A stretch of DNA of 64,000 nucleotides. Origin: Piper betle. Taxonomy: Eukaryota; Streptophyta; Magnoliopsida; Piperales; Piperaceae. Under the pieces are notes generated by a model. The model had not been told where the DNA came from. It made no database searches and worked only from the letters and a program-made list of their open reading frames with translations. The DNA lies in assembly GCA_033002965.1 (NCBI GenBank), contig JAURVB010010168.1:1-64000 (forward strand), in the 5' to 3' direction. Shown here one piece after another: positions 49,098-60,879 of this stretch (positions are counted from its first letter, which is position 1; each line of letters begins with the position of its first letter). Made by a program: the position numbers and the translations under genes.

Positions 49098-49684
49098 TGA
49101 GTTGTTATAGATGGTATTAAAGTAACCTAATTCCATGTTAGATAGTAGACTTGACTAAAGACATAGGCTCAGCTTGATGGCCATTGGCTAAAAAGTTTGT
49201 GGGCTAAAGCTAGTGTCAGATCGAGTATGGGGACTCCGAGGATAGAATTTTTTAAGACGGATGAATTGAGAGATGCCTCAATTTAGTTCCACATCTAATA
49301 CTTACTTGGGGTAAGATCTGGTTTATTAGTAAGAAATTGCTATAGATTTTTATCTTCGGTTAGCCACTTTTGAAAAGATGACTTAAACCAATTAATTTAT
49401 ACTTTAGGTCAATTTATTACAGTTGGTGGGTTAGGGTGTTGGACATAGGCCAAGTAGGCCATGGGCTAGGTTGTTAGATATGAGCTAAGTATAAGAATTC
49501 CAAGGGTGGAATTTCTTAAACTGGGTGAATTATGAGATCCTAAACTTAATCTCACATCAAATATTTCCCGGTGTAAATTCAACTTTATTAGTGTGGATGT
49601 ACACAAATGATTTTTAAGTTGATCAACCAAGCCTTAGAAGGGATGACATTGGCTCATCAAGTTGGATAGCACTAGCATATTACA
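49098..49684 (+). mobile_element. Degenerate tandem TRIM (three terminal repeats, two interiors)
   Basis: It is related to the TRIM at 2316-2779. A residual first repeat end 'gagttgttata' (to about 49109) is followed by a primer-like 'tggtattaaagta'. Then come interior 1, a second repeat 49267-49421 ('gcctcaatttagttccacatctaat' to 'aatttattaca'), interior 2 (49422-49530), and a third repeat 49531-49684 ('tatgagatcctaaacttaatctcacatc' to 'gcatattaca'). Both interiors share 'gaattt.ttaa.a.ggatgaa' or 'gggtgaa' wording. Divergence from the complete copy is high. Confidence 0.8.
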
Positions 49685-49745
49685 TATTTGATTTCCAACA
49701 AGTCTAAGTCTTGTTTTTTTATCTTAACTACTATAGAAAAGTTCC

Positions 49746-49764
49746 ATATATATATATATATATT
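49746..49764. repeat. (AT)n microsatellite
   Basis: Short alternating AT tract. Confidence 0.9.
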
Positions 49765-50421
49765 TCTTCCAAGCTGCCACGTACTTATCTTACAAGACAA
49801 CAATCTACTCTCCTTTATAAAAACCGCCCACTAGCTTTAAAAAAAAAAAATCTTCTAACGTCTCGATCCCATTTAAGTCAACCTATTTGAGCTGGTTCTC
49901 TCTTAAAATTGGTGGACATCCAATTTTCGTAATATAATGAAGTTTCATTAAATATACAGGACTAAAATACCTAGAATGCCGCACAGCAATCCAATGCCAT
50001 GGACCGGACTCGGTTTGGTCCTAGTACCCAGACTAGCTGGTTACCCCTTGGTCACTGTGAGTACGAATACCTCATGTTTCAGAAATTCTATTCCTCCCTA
50101 TGTTTCAGATATTGTATTCCTCCCTGCGTCGAACTTAATTAGTAAGACAAGAACCTCATCCATGCCCAACATGAAGAACCTCACCCATGCCCAACATGAT
50201 GTGCTGTTGTCTACCTTAGAGCTCTAGTTTGGTGTATGAGCACAAATTCTAATTTCTATGCAAGTGCCGTGGTAGCTTAGTCTGTGTACAAGAAACCACA
50301 AGTGCAAGCTCCTCCCAGCAAAGAGAAGAGAACGAAGGAGTGGAGCCGGAATGAGGATGAGAGGAGTGTCATCATCAATAATAGCAAATGACTTACTATT
50401 ACGTTTAGTTATTCCTATTTT

Positions 50422-50422
<1 letters not shown>

Positions 50423-50453
<31 letters not shown>
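50423..50453. repeat. (AT)n microsatellite
   Basis: Alternating AT tract; source of the Tyr-Ile run in the spurious minus frame 50224-50466. Confidence 0.95.
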
Positions 50454-50457
<4 letters not shown>

Positions 50458-50563
50458 TGTTGACATGAGAGGGGTTGAATTCGATTACTGGTACCACCAT
50501 ATATTGTTGACATAATTCATTGTATATTGACCTTCCTTGTCCCAAGGGTGATAATTATAAAAA

Positions 50564-51700
50564 ATGAGGAGATTGTTAAATATAAGTTTTAATTATTATC
50601 ACTTAGAACGCTCAAAGTCATTATTTTGAACATGGAAGAGCAAGTTTCAAGGTGATGGAATCCCTTGGAGCATATCTCAATCAGTGTTAGAATCTATATA
50701 AACCCTTCAATTCCAAAGGATTTAAATTTCAACCTCATTGGAGTCTGATTTTTGCACTTGCCAAAGAGATAAAAGACATCAAGAGCTTTTCAACGTTTTA
50801 AGAATTATATAAATCTGAGTTCTCTAAAAGAAGTTATGACATTTCAAAATTTAGAAAAATTTAGCAAGTTGATTGGCAAATTGATCAACAGATCGATTGT
50901 TACCAGAACGTACTTTGGCAGGAGGCAAGAGAAGATGCAACACTTCGGGTGGAGATCAACAGATGATCAACTAGTGATCGATGTTTTCTATATGAAAACT
51001 ATGGTGATATCCCTATTTGTAAAAATTATATCTCTCAAGTTACTTAAAATTTTGAGCTGAAATTTAGAAGGACGATAGAGGACATTTTCAAGTTTATTTA
51101 GAAAAAGCAAAACACAATTTGATACTCTGATGACCAAGATATAAACTTCCAAATTTGGGAAAAATCTAGGTTTTGGGCAACGATTGACAGTTCGACTATC
51201 AACAAAACAAAATTCTAATTTGGCCCAAACTAGTCATTGGTGGTGTTGATATAATAATTTCAAAGGTATAATGATTAATCTTCGTTTCTAAGAAGTTCTT
51301 GACTATAAATATGAACTTTAAGTAGATTTTACTCAACTCCTAGGAGGTTTCAAGCATGAAGTAATTAATTGGGAGATCATGTTAGATGTAACCTCCTTCT
51401 GCTTGTATTTCTATAGTTAAGAGTGTTGTATTAACATATGGTAAGTGTGTCAAATTGGAGATCCATCCACGAGGAGACAAGTAGTCGAATTCAACATTGC
51501 TCCAGCATATGTATATTTCTCTTCAGGCTATGGGAGGAAAAGGTTCATTTGTTGAGTTCTTGTTGTAAACTCCTAGTCATATGTTACGAGTGTGAATGAA
51601 GCATCTAGGTCTTGATGTTAAAGAAAGGAGCTAGCTTGGTTGCTTCCATCCAAGTTGTGGAGGTGATACGTAGGTTCCCTTTATTGACAACAATCACATT
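50564..51700 (+). mobile_element. Candidate copia-type LTR
   Basis: ATGAGGAGAT (50564-50573) directly precedes TGTTAAATATAAG at 50574, the purine tract/LTR-start arrangement of many copia elements. The body contains 'gatcgattgttacc' and 'acagttcgactatc' phrases and a TATA-like 'gactataaatatg' near 51300. The right boundary and any partner LTR are not seen. No pol motif lies nearby. The frame 50836-51060 has no known domain. Confidence 0.4.
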
Positions 51701-52428
51701 GGTCCCAAGATAACTTGTTTATAATATTTATTTGAAAAGATTTTTTCAACGTATTTTTTTATTTCTTGAACTCCATGAAGTTTTATTTTTTCATATTAGT
51801 AGGTAACATTTTGTTTTGCCTTCCTCGAAAAGACGAATTTGTTTACTGAATCTCCTAATGAACATATCCATGGTCAAAGAACATCAAAATAAATATAATT
51901 TCTTTTTTAAAAGCATATAAAAAATAAAAAAGGAACAGAAAACCATTTTGTAGCTACTTGTCATTTTTTAATGAACTAGCTACTGACCAAAAAATATGTC
52001 AGCATGAATACATGATGGACATAAAAGGGTGACTTAATTGTGCTTGTCCGTACTCTTAATAGGCTCTTTTGGGGCCCAAAGGGTTATTATTGAGTTAATT
52101 TTACGTCAACATGAGTGGCTAGTGGCTCGTATAAAAATTAATAAAAAAACTGTATTCCTTTAAATTAAGTTTTTAATTTAGAGATGCTTGTGTCGCCTTT
52201 TCGTTCCCAAGTTCCCAACACTAACAACAAAGGCCCAATACCACCAACACAATCACCCGCCAAAAATTTTCATTAGTTTATTCTCTATAGCAATGAAATG
52301 ATTGTACATTAATGGCATGTCACTTATCTCGAAAAACATAGAAGTCATAGCTATAATTTCTTCTACATAAAATATTATAATAGCAGTTCTCTTTAAATCG
52401 ATCTTCTATCAATAGACCAAAAAAATAG
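51701..52428. other. AT-rich unassigned spacer
   Basis: No gene or repeat recognised. 'ttggggcccaaagggtt' at 52070 resembles the 'gggggcccaaagggcccaaca' end of the solo LTR at 53431, so a decayed relative may lie here. Confidence 0.4.
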
Positions 52429-53220
52429 CAAGTTGCTGTTTTTATAAGGATGTCAAAATTAGAAACAAAAATTAAGTTTTTGTACAGTGTGTGTTAGCCA
52501 GTAAGATTCTAGTCGACCACTTTACTAGAAAGATAAAACACTCCGTACCAGCATGCGAACAAGTCATCCTATAGACATACAGACATTCTTTAAATGGTGC
52601 CCAACCTTTTTTTAATCAGTTTAATCTATTCCTCACTACAAAATGTCAACGAACGAAAATTACTAACAGTAGGGAACCGACCAACGCCATTTAGTGGAGA
52701 AAATTTCTAAACCAAAAGGAAAGATTATATATGAACTTTGGGATTGTTATAGGTTTATAGCGGTAGGCCAACTTCTTTGCAAATTCCCCTTGAATATCAT
52801 CCTCTTGTATGCTGATGTAAATTACAGCATAAGAGCAATTGAAAACAACAGGCGACGACTCGATACGGCGGACCTTACTGCATGACTTAGCATAAACAAG
52901 TTGCTGTTTTTATAAATCAAAATTATAAGCAAAATTTAAGTTTTTGTACATTGTGTGTTAGCCAATTAGATTCTAGTCGACTAGTTTACTAGAAAGATAA
53001 AACACTCCATACCACAATTCGAACAAGTCATCCTATACACATACAAACATTCTTTAAATGGTGCCCAACCTTTTTAATCAGCTTGATCTATTCCTTACTA
53101 AAAATTGTCAACAAACGAAAATTGCTAACAGTAAGGAACCGAGCGACGCCATTTAGTGGAGAAAACTTCTAAAACAAAAGCAAAGATTATATATGAACTT
53201 TGGAGTTGTTATAGGCTTAT

Positions 53221-53431
53221 TGTTGGGTTTGTCCTACATCGATCGTATAGGTTATTGGTGACTTTTATATAGGCTAACGGAAAAACCTTATTCCTTGAGT
53301 TAACTTTTGGATTAATAGAGACGTATGGCACCTATTGCGAGTTTCCTTTGGTTGTTTGAAGTCCTTTTTGGGGGCCGAAGGGTCCAATAGTTGATTTCGG
53401 ATTCTTGGGTGGGGGCCCAAAGGGCCCAACA
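53221..53431. mobile_element. Solo LTR, 211 bp, with target duplication
   Basis: TGTTGGG...CCCAACA termini flanked by CTTAT (53216-53220 and 53432-53436). It is absent from the first copy of the promoter duplication, where 'ataggtttatagcggtagg' is uninterrupted, giving a clean empty site. Size and termini fit a TRIM or small copia LTR. Which element it came from is unknown. Confidence 0.9.
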
Positions 53432-53443
53432 CTTATAGCGGTA

Positions 53444-53449
53444 GGTCAA
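53444..53449 (-). promoter_or_regulatory. W-box core (TTGACC) in the receptor-kinase upstream region
   Basis: GGTCAA on the plus strand, 160 bp before the start codon. Copy 1 of the duplication reads GGCCAA at this site. WRKY binding is inference; six-base matches are common. Confidence 0.25.
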
Positions 53450-53610
53450 CTTCTTGGCAAAATCCCCTTGATTATCATCCTCTTGTATGCTGATGTAAAT
53501 TGTAGCATAAGAGCAATTGAAAACGAGAGGGACGACTCAATAGGGCGGACCTTACTGCATGACTTAGCATAAATGAGATGCTTACTGAATTCAAGAGACA
53601 TTGAAACGAG

Positions 53611-56600
53611 ATGGAGGAAGATAGAATTCTGTTCATATTCCTCTTTCTAAGTACATGTTTGCCTGTTTACGTCCGTTCCCAGCAAGGCCAACCTCCAGGT
53701 AAGCGAGCCAATCAAGCTCCATTCAATGAATCTGAGCATCAATATATGATGCTTTTGCTCTTGTCATCGTACTCTTACATATGTAGGTGGGCAGGTTTCC
53801 TGAGTATCGATTGTGGTTTGCGGGAAGGTGCCGACTACCGGGACGACGGGAACACTGGACTTACATACGTCTCAGATGCCGGCTACGTCGAAACGGGAGT
53901 GATTGGGGAAATATCTTCCGAGTATGTCACCCAAAATCTAGGGCGAGAGTATCGAAACTTGAGAAGTTTTCCCGAAGGGAGACGAAACTGCTACAAGATT
54001 CCCGCCAACAAAGGTCGCAAATACTTGATCCGGGCTGCTTTCATGTATGGGAACTACGATGGTAAGAGCTCGGTGCCTATCTTTGATCTTTACCTGGGCG
54101 CAGAAAAATGGAAGACCGTAGACCAGTTGAATACAGCGGCTACTACATGGTATCACGAAGCCGTGACCGTGGCGACCAAAGACATGATTTGGGTGTGCCT
54201 GGTGGATACCGATCTGGGGACGCCTTTTATTTCCGCTTTGGAGTCGAGGATCTTGAAAAATTCGCTCTACCCTGACGCTGATGCGTCTCAGTTCCTAGTG
54301 CTCTTAAGCCGCGCCGACCCTGGTTCCCCTCAAGGATCCTCTGTCAGGCAAGTCCTTCCTAAACCAGGGAACGAACCCCCACAAAAAACTGTAATGATGC
54401 AATACTTATTAACAAGATTGGGTCAAAAATTGCTTTGTGCTAAAAGGTATGATTTAACTACTTAAAATACAACAAAAGAATATTAATTATTATAGTCTAT
54501 CTAATCATTACATTTTAAAATTAAAATTTATTTATAAGAAGATATCATAGTATCTTAATATATCTCGTTATTAAATAAAGGCTAATACATAAAATTATAA
54601 ACTATTTTTAATATACACTGTACATAGTTCCATATATATCTTGAAGGACTGGATTTTTTTGCCCCTTTACATTTTAGGTTTTATTATGTCATGCTTAATT
54701 TTCACCCCACAACAATTTTATCAGCCCATTAATACTTACTTAATTTTTAATTATAATTATCATTATTTATTATTAAGTAAGTATTGGACTATAATTCTAC
54801 CTAACTTAAGAATTATGAAAATATTCATCTATTTTAATATGTTTATAATTATACAATCAAATCAAATTTTGTTACTTATCGATATACTTCACTTAGATTT
54901 TTAAGATTTTTATATATATTTTACATATTGTTATTTATTATGAAAAATTTAGAATATAATTCTAATATAATTAAAAACTTTAAAAATAAATTCTATTTAT
55001 TTATTATTTTTTACAGTGAAATTAAAATTTTCAATATGTGTCATTACTATATTTTTTGTTAAATGTAAATAAATAATTATTATTTTTATTTAAAAATAAT
55101 ATCATCATAATTTGACTTTAATTTTACATATATTTAATATGTATTATTAATAAATTTTAAATTTGCCTCAAGCAACTATAGCCATATTATAATCTAAAAT
55201 ATAGATGCCTATATATATTTTGGAGCGGATCTTTGATAAATAGTCAAAAATACCCTTATCCGCTAAATGAGACGACCACATTTTGTCGTCGGTCTGTGGT
55301 GGATCCACCACGTTGCGGAGAGGCATGCTGTGAGCATCCAGTAATTCTTTTGAGAATAATTTCCCTATAACAATTTTGGTGAACATGGAAGGTCAATGTA
55401 AGGCATTCAATAATTTCTTTTAGAATATTTTTGGGTGAAAATGAATGGTTAATACAAGATCCTAAAAAATTAGTTTTAAAATTAACACTTAGCAAATAAG
55501 ATCTAATATATCTACTCTTATTAATAAATAAGGGAATTCAATACTAGTCTATTATTGAAAGTATGAGAACGAAAGTATGAGAATTAGTCAATTACAATAC
55601 AATAAAATAAAATAATATAAGTCATTTAATGAAGATTTTATCTTTAAAGTTAGAGTTAATCAGAATTTAAAACTAATCCATTAATTATTATGATCTCTTT
55701 TTATACTATTTAACAATGGTTTTTCTATAAAATTAAAAATTATCTATAACAGAAGTCATCCAGACGTGACATCTTTACCTAGGTATGTTAACAGGTGCAG
55801 TTATAATTATTTAACAAAATATTTTGATAGACATTCAGTTTTAACATTCTCCGGCATATGCTGACCTGACAAGAGAAAGTACCTCTTATTCCTTTTATCA
55901 TCTCTGATCCACATAATCAAATGGTAATTGTTCATATTCGTGAGGAAAGTTAGTCGTCAACATCTAAATTGCAGGATTTATATTTAACTTACGTTAAACA
56001 ATTTGAAGAGACGTAGATGTAAGCTTATGAATTTTTAGCTGAGTGGGGGAGTCAATTAGGACTCGACGGTCGGATGTACAAGACATACAAGATGTAAAGA
56101 TTTTTTAGGATAAAATTTTCCAAAAGTAGGTGAAAATCCATCTCTTATTCGAGTAAGATTTACCACATTATTAGTGGAGGTTGTTATAAAAAAGCACGTG
56201 AGACCCGGTTGACTCGATATTTTACTTTGGACGTCCACACCCACCTCTAACATTTCGCGAATTCAGTTGTTCATATTTCATATGGTCTGGATGACTTGCG
56301 ATCAGGTACCCGAAGGACCCCTACGACAGAATATGGGTGTCCTTCACTTTTACCGACTGGTCCGCTTTAGCTGAGTCAAGGGTTGTCGACAACTCCGGCG
56401 ACGTTGGATTTGAAGCTCCATCAGAGGTAATGCGAACAGCTGCAAGGCCAGTGGATGGCATTGAAAATATCTCCTTCTATTTCATATCTACTACTTTGAA
56501 GAGCTTCCTCTACATACATTTCGCGGAGTTGGAACAGCTTGCTTCAAATGAGTCTCGACACTTCTGGGTCTACTCGAACGGCAAGCTCTGGTATGACCAA

Positions 56601-59600
56601 CCTTTCATCCCTTCGTACTTATACACCACTACGCTGTACGGCTCTCTCTGGGACAACAAGAGATATGACATCTCAATTAAGAGATCTGCTAACTCAACGC
56701 ATCCACCCATCTTCAATGGACTTGAATTGTATGATCTCATAAAGCTTACCGAAGCACTGACGTCCAATGATGATGGTAAGTATCTGAAAGGATGCTAATA
56801 ATATTGTTTCATGTTTTTTTTCTTGTTGGTAGTTATGGATATACTCAAAGAACATAATTTTGCATGCAGTTGATGCTATAATGGAAATCAAAAGTGCGTT
56901 TGGAATAAAAGGCAACTGGATGGGTGACCCTTGTGTTCCTCCCCGCTTTGTCTGGAAGGGCTTAAACTGCAGTTATCTAGCCTCCAACCCAGCTAAAATC
57001 ATCTCTCTGTAAGCTTGCATGCACTAGACCGTTCTCTGATCTATATCCTTTCCCAATTTTGAACCGTGCTTACACTGTCAAATTTCCTGCGTACGTGCAC
57101 AGGAACTTGTCATCGGAAGGATTGCGAGGCCCAATTCCCTCTTCTCTAGCCAATCTCAAATCGCTCCGGTTCCTGTAAGTCATTAGATCTATTTTCCTAC
57201 ATTTAGATTGATAGTTTGATTATTTGCCACTGACTAAGGCTATAAATGATGTCCAGGGATTTATCAAATAACAGTTTAAGTGGTCTTCTGCCAAAATTTT
57301 TGGCAGACTTGCCCGCCCTTAAATTGCTGTAAGTCGATCGTTTATTTAAGGCTATGAAAATTTATTTGCTTTTCACGGACTTTTTCGTTGGCATGCAAGG
57401 AGTTATATGACACAAAAACTTTAAAATAGTTAAATTTACTAAAAATTAATGAAGTTGTGGCTCAATGGGCGACCTATATTTGATAAATGTTAATTATATA
57501 TATAAATTGTTATTGAATAATTAGATACATAGTAATAATTTAATATATTAGATATATTATATGATTAAGTTTAAAAATATATCTTATTTAAATAAAAAAA
57601 TAAATTATAATTATTTAATTTTTTATTATATTTTTTCAAAACAATTATACATATTCCTATTTGTAAGAAGTTATCAATATATGATCTTTACTATAAAAGA
57701 TATTTTTATTATTTTTATATAAAAAATTAAGGTTAGTAAGATTTGAACCTACTAACTTCTACGTGAAAGGGTTTGTTTTTTTCTAAAAATTGTGCTTAGT
57801 TGAACCCACGACTCTTTGTACGAGGCATTTTTATCATATTTTTTAGATTTTTTATATATTTTGATTGACTAATTTTCCTTATTTTAATCTTAGGCTAATA
57901 TTGAGTTTCTATTTTAGGCTAATATTGAGTTTCTATTTTAGGCTAATATTAGTTTTATTTATTAATAGAGTAGATATTATATTCAATATGTATTACATAA
58001 AAAGTAATATTTTGTTAATAATATGTTATACAAATTAAATATGATAACCTCTAAGTGGGGAGCTCAAAAAAATTATTATTAATTTTGAATGGGTGACTCA
58101 TATTGTGCTTTACACATGATTTTTTCTTTTTACATTTATTTTATCTATTAAGATAATTTTTTTTTCATACGAGAGAGCACATGTGGGACATACTTTATAG
58201 TAACCATAATTAATTTGAATACATACTTTTTTTCCACACGAAAACACGTGAATGTGGTACATAAGATAATTATAATTAATTTCAACATAAAACATAATAT
58301 AAAATTATTAAATTTTTCAAAAAAATGTTGTATAATTACTAATTTTATTAAGTTGATGATTTAAAAATTTTATATCATTTATCTTTTTTCATGTCATATG
58401 TAATATTTTTCTGAAGTTGACCGTACAAAATATTTACGTCATTTACATTTTGTTCGCACATACTAATTAACCAAAGAGAGCCTAAATAACAAAGACAGCC
58501 CAAATAACGAGGTGAGCCTGTGAACTCGCAGGGATGTTTCTTGCAACAGCATAACGGAGCCGATACCGACTGCCCTCCTAGAAAAGAACAAAACGGGGGA
58601 ACTGTCATTGAGGTAAATTTTCTTGAAACTAATTTGGGCAACGTTTTTTCATTTCTAGATATTTTACTCGCACACATTCACAACTCCGCATTTTTTTCCT
58701 AGTATTTTCAACAATCCAGATCATTGCGAAACACCTCCGGGCAGTATCGAACTTGTTGATGGACCCTGTGATCGGTCAGATTCATGTGGAAAGGAAAGCA
58801 AGAAAGGTGCAGTTCCTGCAATTGTGGGATCTGTAATTGGCTTGATTCTTGTGGTCGCAGTCGGGTTGTTCATCATGTGGAAAGTCCGGCGAAGGCGACA
58901 AGGTTAAATTATTGCGTAATCCCATCTTTATCGCAAAGCTTGATGCTTAATAACAATCGACCTTAGCGTATAGCCGTAGTTTATAGGAGCCAAAATCTTT
59001 CATTTTGCTATTTATTAAGGAAACACAAAACATGGGGTATTTAATTACCAAAGTACCTTATTTTTAGGTTAAAGCACAAGGTGGATAGTGCAGTGTAAAT
59101 TTTAAAGAAGTGAGAAATTTGGACTAGTGCATAGTGCATAGGGCGTCCATATCACTAGCCATATTTTCCATAACAAATTAATTAACTTTTTTTTAAAGCT
59201 AGAAATTTTGTTTATGGCTCTCACCTACCTTTTTTCCCCCTATTAGCATCAACCTACTTCTTATGGCTTTCAATCTGATTTTTTGTCTATCTATTCACTT
59301 AAAAGGAAAAGTAGAATCAGGACTACCACAGACTCGATCCACAGAAGGGACGCAACCTGAGGTTTCTCCTTCACCTGTTGATGGTCTTTTACCAGTAAGA
59401 GTGGTACAGAATGTCGACGTTTCGTCTAGTATCATCCAACCAGTCAAGACCTTGGTTCAGAAGAACAAGCGATTCACATACAACGAGATCTTAAGCATCA
59501 CCAGCAATTTGGAAAGGCCTATTGGCAAGGGTGGATTCGGGACAGTCTACCATGGACGCACCATGGAAGGAACCCAGGTAGCTGTGAAGATTCTGTCTTT

Positions 59601-60879
59601 AGCATCAGTCCAAGGTCCCAAGGAGTTCGAGAGGGAGGTTAGTAATGTTTTAATGCCCTCATGAACACAATTTTGTTTAAGTTTATATATGTTTAAATTT
59701 TCGCATTCCAGGCCGAGCTTCTTTTAGTTGTTCATCATAGAAATTTGGCCTCCTTCATTGGATATTGCGACGAAGGGAACAACAAGGCAATCATCTATGA
59801 GTACATGAAAAAGGGAAATTTGAGGCAGCATCTACTGGGTATGACTAAAATATTGCGGTAATCGTATTACACTTGCCCATCAGCTTGCTTTCGATTCAAT
59901 ACATCTAAGTTATGGCAATATTATTGCAGCTGCTGATGGAAAGACACCCATCTTGAGTTGGGAAAGAAGACTTCATATTGCAGTAGACGCAGCACATGGT
60001 TTGTATAGATAAATGGATCATGCTTTCATTTCTACCTCTAGGTTAGTTTGTAGCTAGTAATTGCCAACTGACCAATTGAATGACTACTTGCAGGCTTAGA
60101 GTATTTGCATAATGGCTGTCGACCACCTATCATCCACAGAGATGTGAAAACAACTAACATTCTCTTAAACGACGATCTAGAGGCGAAACTAGCAGATTTT
60201 GGTCTTTCCAGGGCATTTCCTGAGGGAAACTTCACCCATATCTGGACTGAAGTTATGGGCACTCCCGGTTATCTCGATCCAGAGTACGCGCATCCATAGG
60301 AACTACTCTTTATATGGACTTATCATTCTATTGATTGCTACAAGCATGTGAATATATCCATATCAGCTAAAAGGAGATCTAACCATCCATCAAGAACACA
60401 TGACATTATTTATTTGAGCCACTCTTAAATGATTGACAAACATTGGTCTCAGGTACTACGATTCCAACATGTTAACGGAGAAAAGCGATGTCTATAGCTT
60501 CGGAGTAGTGCTATTGGAATTAGTGACGGGTCGCACTCCCCTGCTACCAGAGAAGATTCATCTTGTTCAATGGGTAAATCCGTTAATAGAAAGAGGTAAC
60601 ATCAAGGACTTGGTTGATTCCAGGCTTGAGGGGAAATATGACCATAATCGTGCTTGGAAGGTTGTCAGTCTTGCTATGGAATGTGTTAATAGATCTTCAA
60701 CCGATAGGCCAACAATGAGTCGAGTTCTTGCTGAGTTGAAGGAATGTCTGTCCTCCGAGAGTGTCCGCAAACGAGCGGTTGGGTCGAAAAGAGGTGGACA
60801 AGACACAGAATCAAGTGGCTCGGGTGAGATAGGGCGCCGACTAGTAAGTTTCACGGCAAGCGGTCCCACACCAAGGTAA
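53611..60879 (+). CDS. Malectin-like/LRR receptor-like serine/threonine kinase (13 exons)
   Basis: Membrane receptor kinase of the plant malectin-like LRR class (LRR-I, IOS1/FRK1/SIRK-like). My exons: 53611-53698, 53795-54347, 56306-56775, 56870-57008, 57103-57174, 57257-57328, 58532-58612, 58703-58902, 59306-59637, 59712-59838, 59930-59998, 60094-60283, 60453-60879; all phases agree and give 939 residues, usual for the family. Residues 1-23: signal peptide. About 30-360: malectin-like domain (starts 'FLSIDCGL', includes '[10 protein letters not shown]'). About 415-491: three LRRs in phase-matched 72-81 bp exons. 527-550: transmembrane helix ending 'MWKVRRRRQ'. About 625-900: kinase with glycine loop IGKGGFGTV (631-639), Lys653, HRD (749-751), DFG (769-771), [11 protein letters not shown] and SDVYSFG. 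Catalytic residues are intact and it is an RD kinase. Intron 2 uses a GC donor; intron 1 is stop-free and a multiple of three. The ligand is unknown; defence or growth signalling is family inference. Confidence 0.93.
54348..56305 (+). other. Intron 2 of the receptor kinase, GC-AG type
   Basis: Exon 2 ends CTGTCAG at 54347, the intron starts GCAAGT, and the acceptor is GATCAG at 56305. Only this junction reads on in frame into the conserved '[11 protein letters not shown]' phrase. 1958 bp, AT-rich; the small frames in it (54641-54904, 55168-55495, 56056-56253) are not genes. Confidence 0.8.
57329..58531 (+). other. Intron 6 of the receptor kinase
   Basis: 1203 bp between GTAAGT-type donor and CTCGCAG acceptor, AT-rich, separating the second and third LRR exons. 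57893-57952 has a 20-bp 'taggctaatattgagtttct' unit repeated almost three times. Confidence 0.8.

Larger units (their letters stand above)
52429..53576. repeat. Tandem duplication of about 465 bp upstream of the receptor kinase
   Basis: Copy 1 is 52429-52897 and copy 2 is 52898-53576, which includes a 216-bp insertion (solo LTR plus target duplication). Shared anchors are 'aagttgctgtttttata', 'ttagattctagtcgac' or 'taagattctagtcgac', 'gaaagataaaacactcc', 'gaacgccatttagtgga'-type text (52684; 53148), 'atcctcttgtatgctgatgtaaatt' and 'gcggaccttactgcatgacttagcataaa'. Copy 2 ends 35 bp before the start codon, so both copies lie in the presumptive promoter. Confidence 0.9.

Noticed and set aside
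49976..50227. 83-codon frame near the candidate copia LTR
   Set aside because: No copia pol motif or other domain; part of the peptide comes from a short internal duplication.
54641..54904. 87-codon hydrophobic frame
   Set aside because: Inside AT-rich intron 2 of the receptor kinase; composition-driven.
60038..60262. Minus-strand frame over the kinase exon, and the antisense frame 60567-60869
   Set aside because: Shadows of strongly supported kinase exons on the plus strand.
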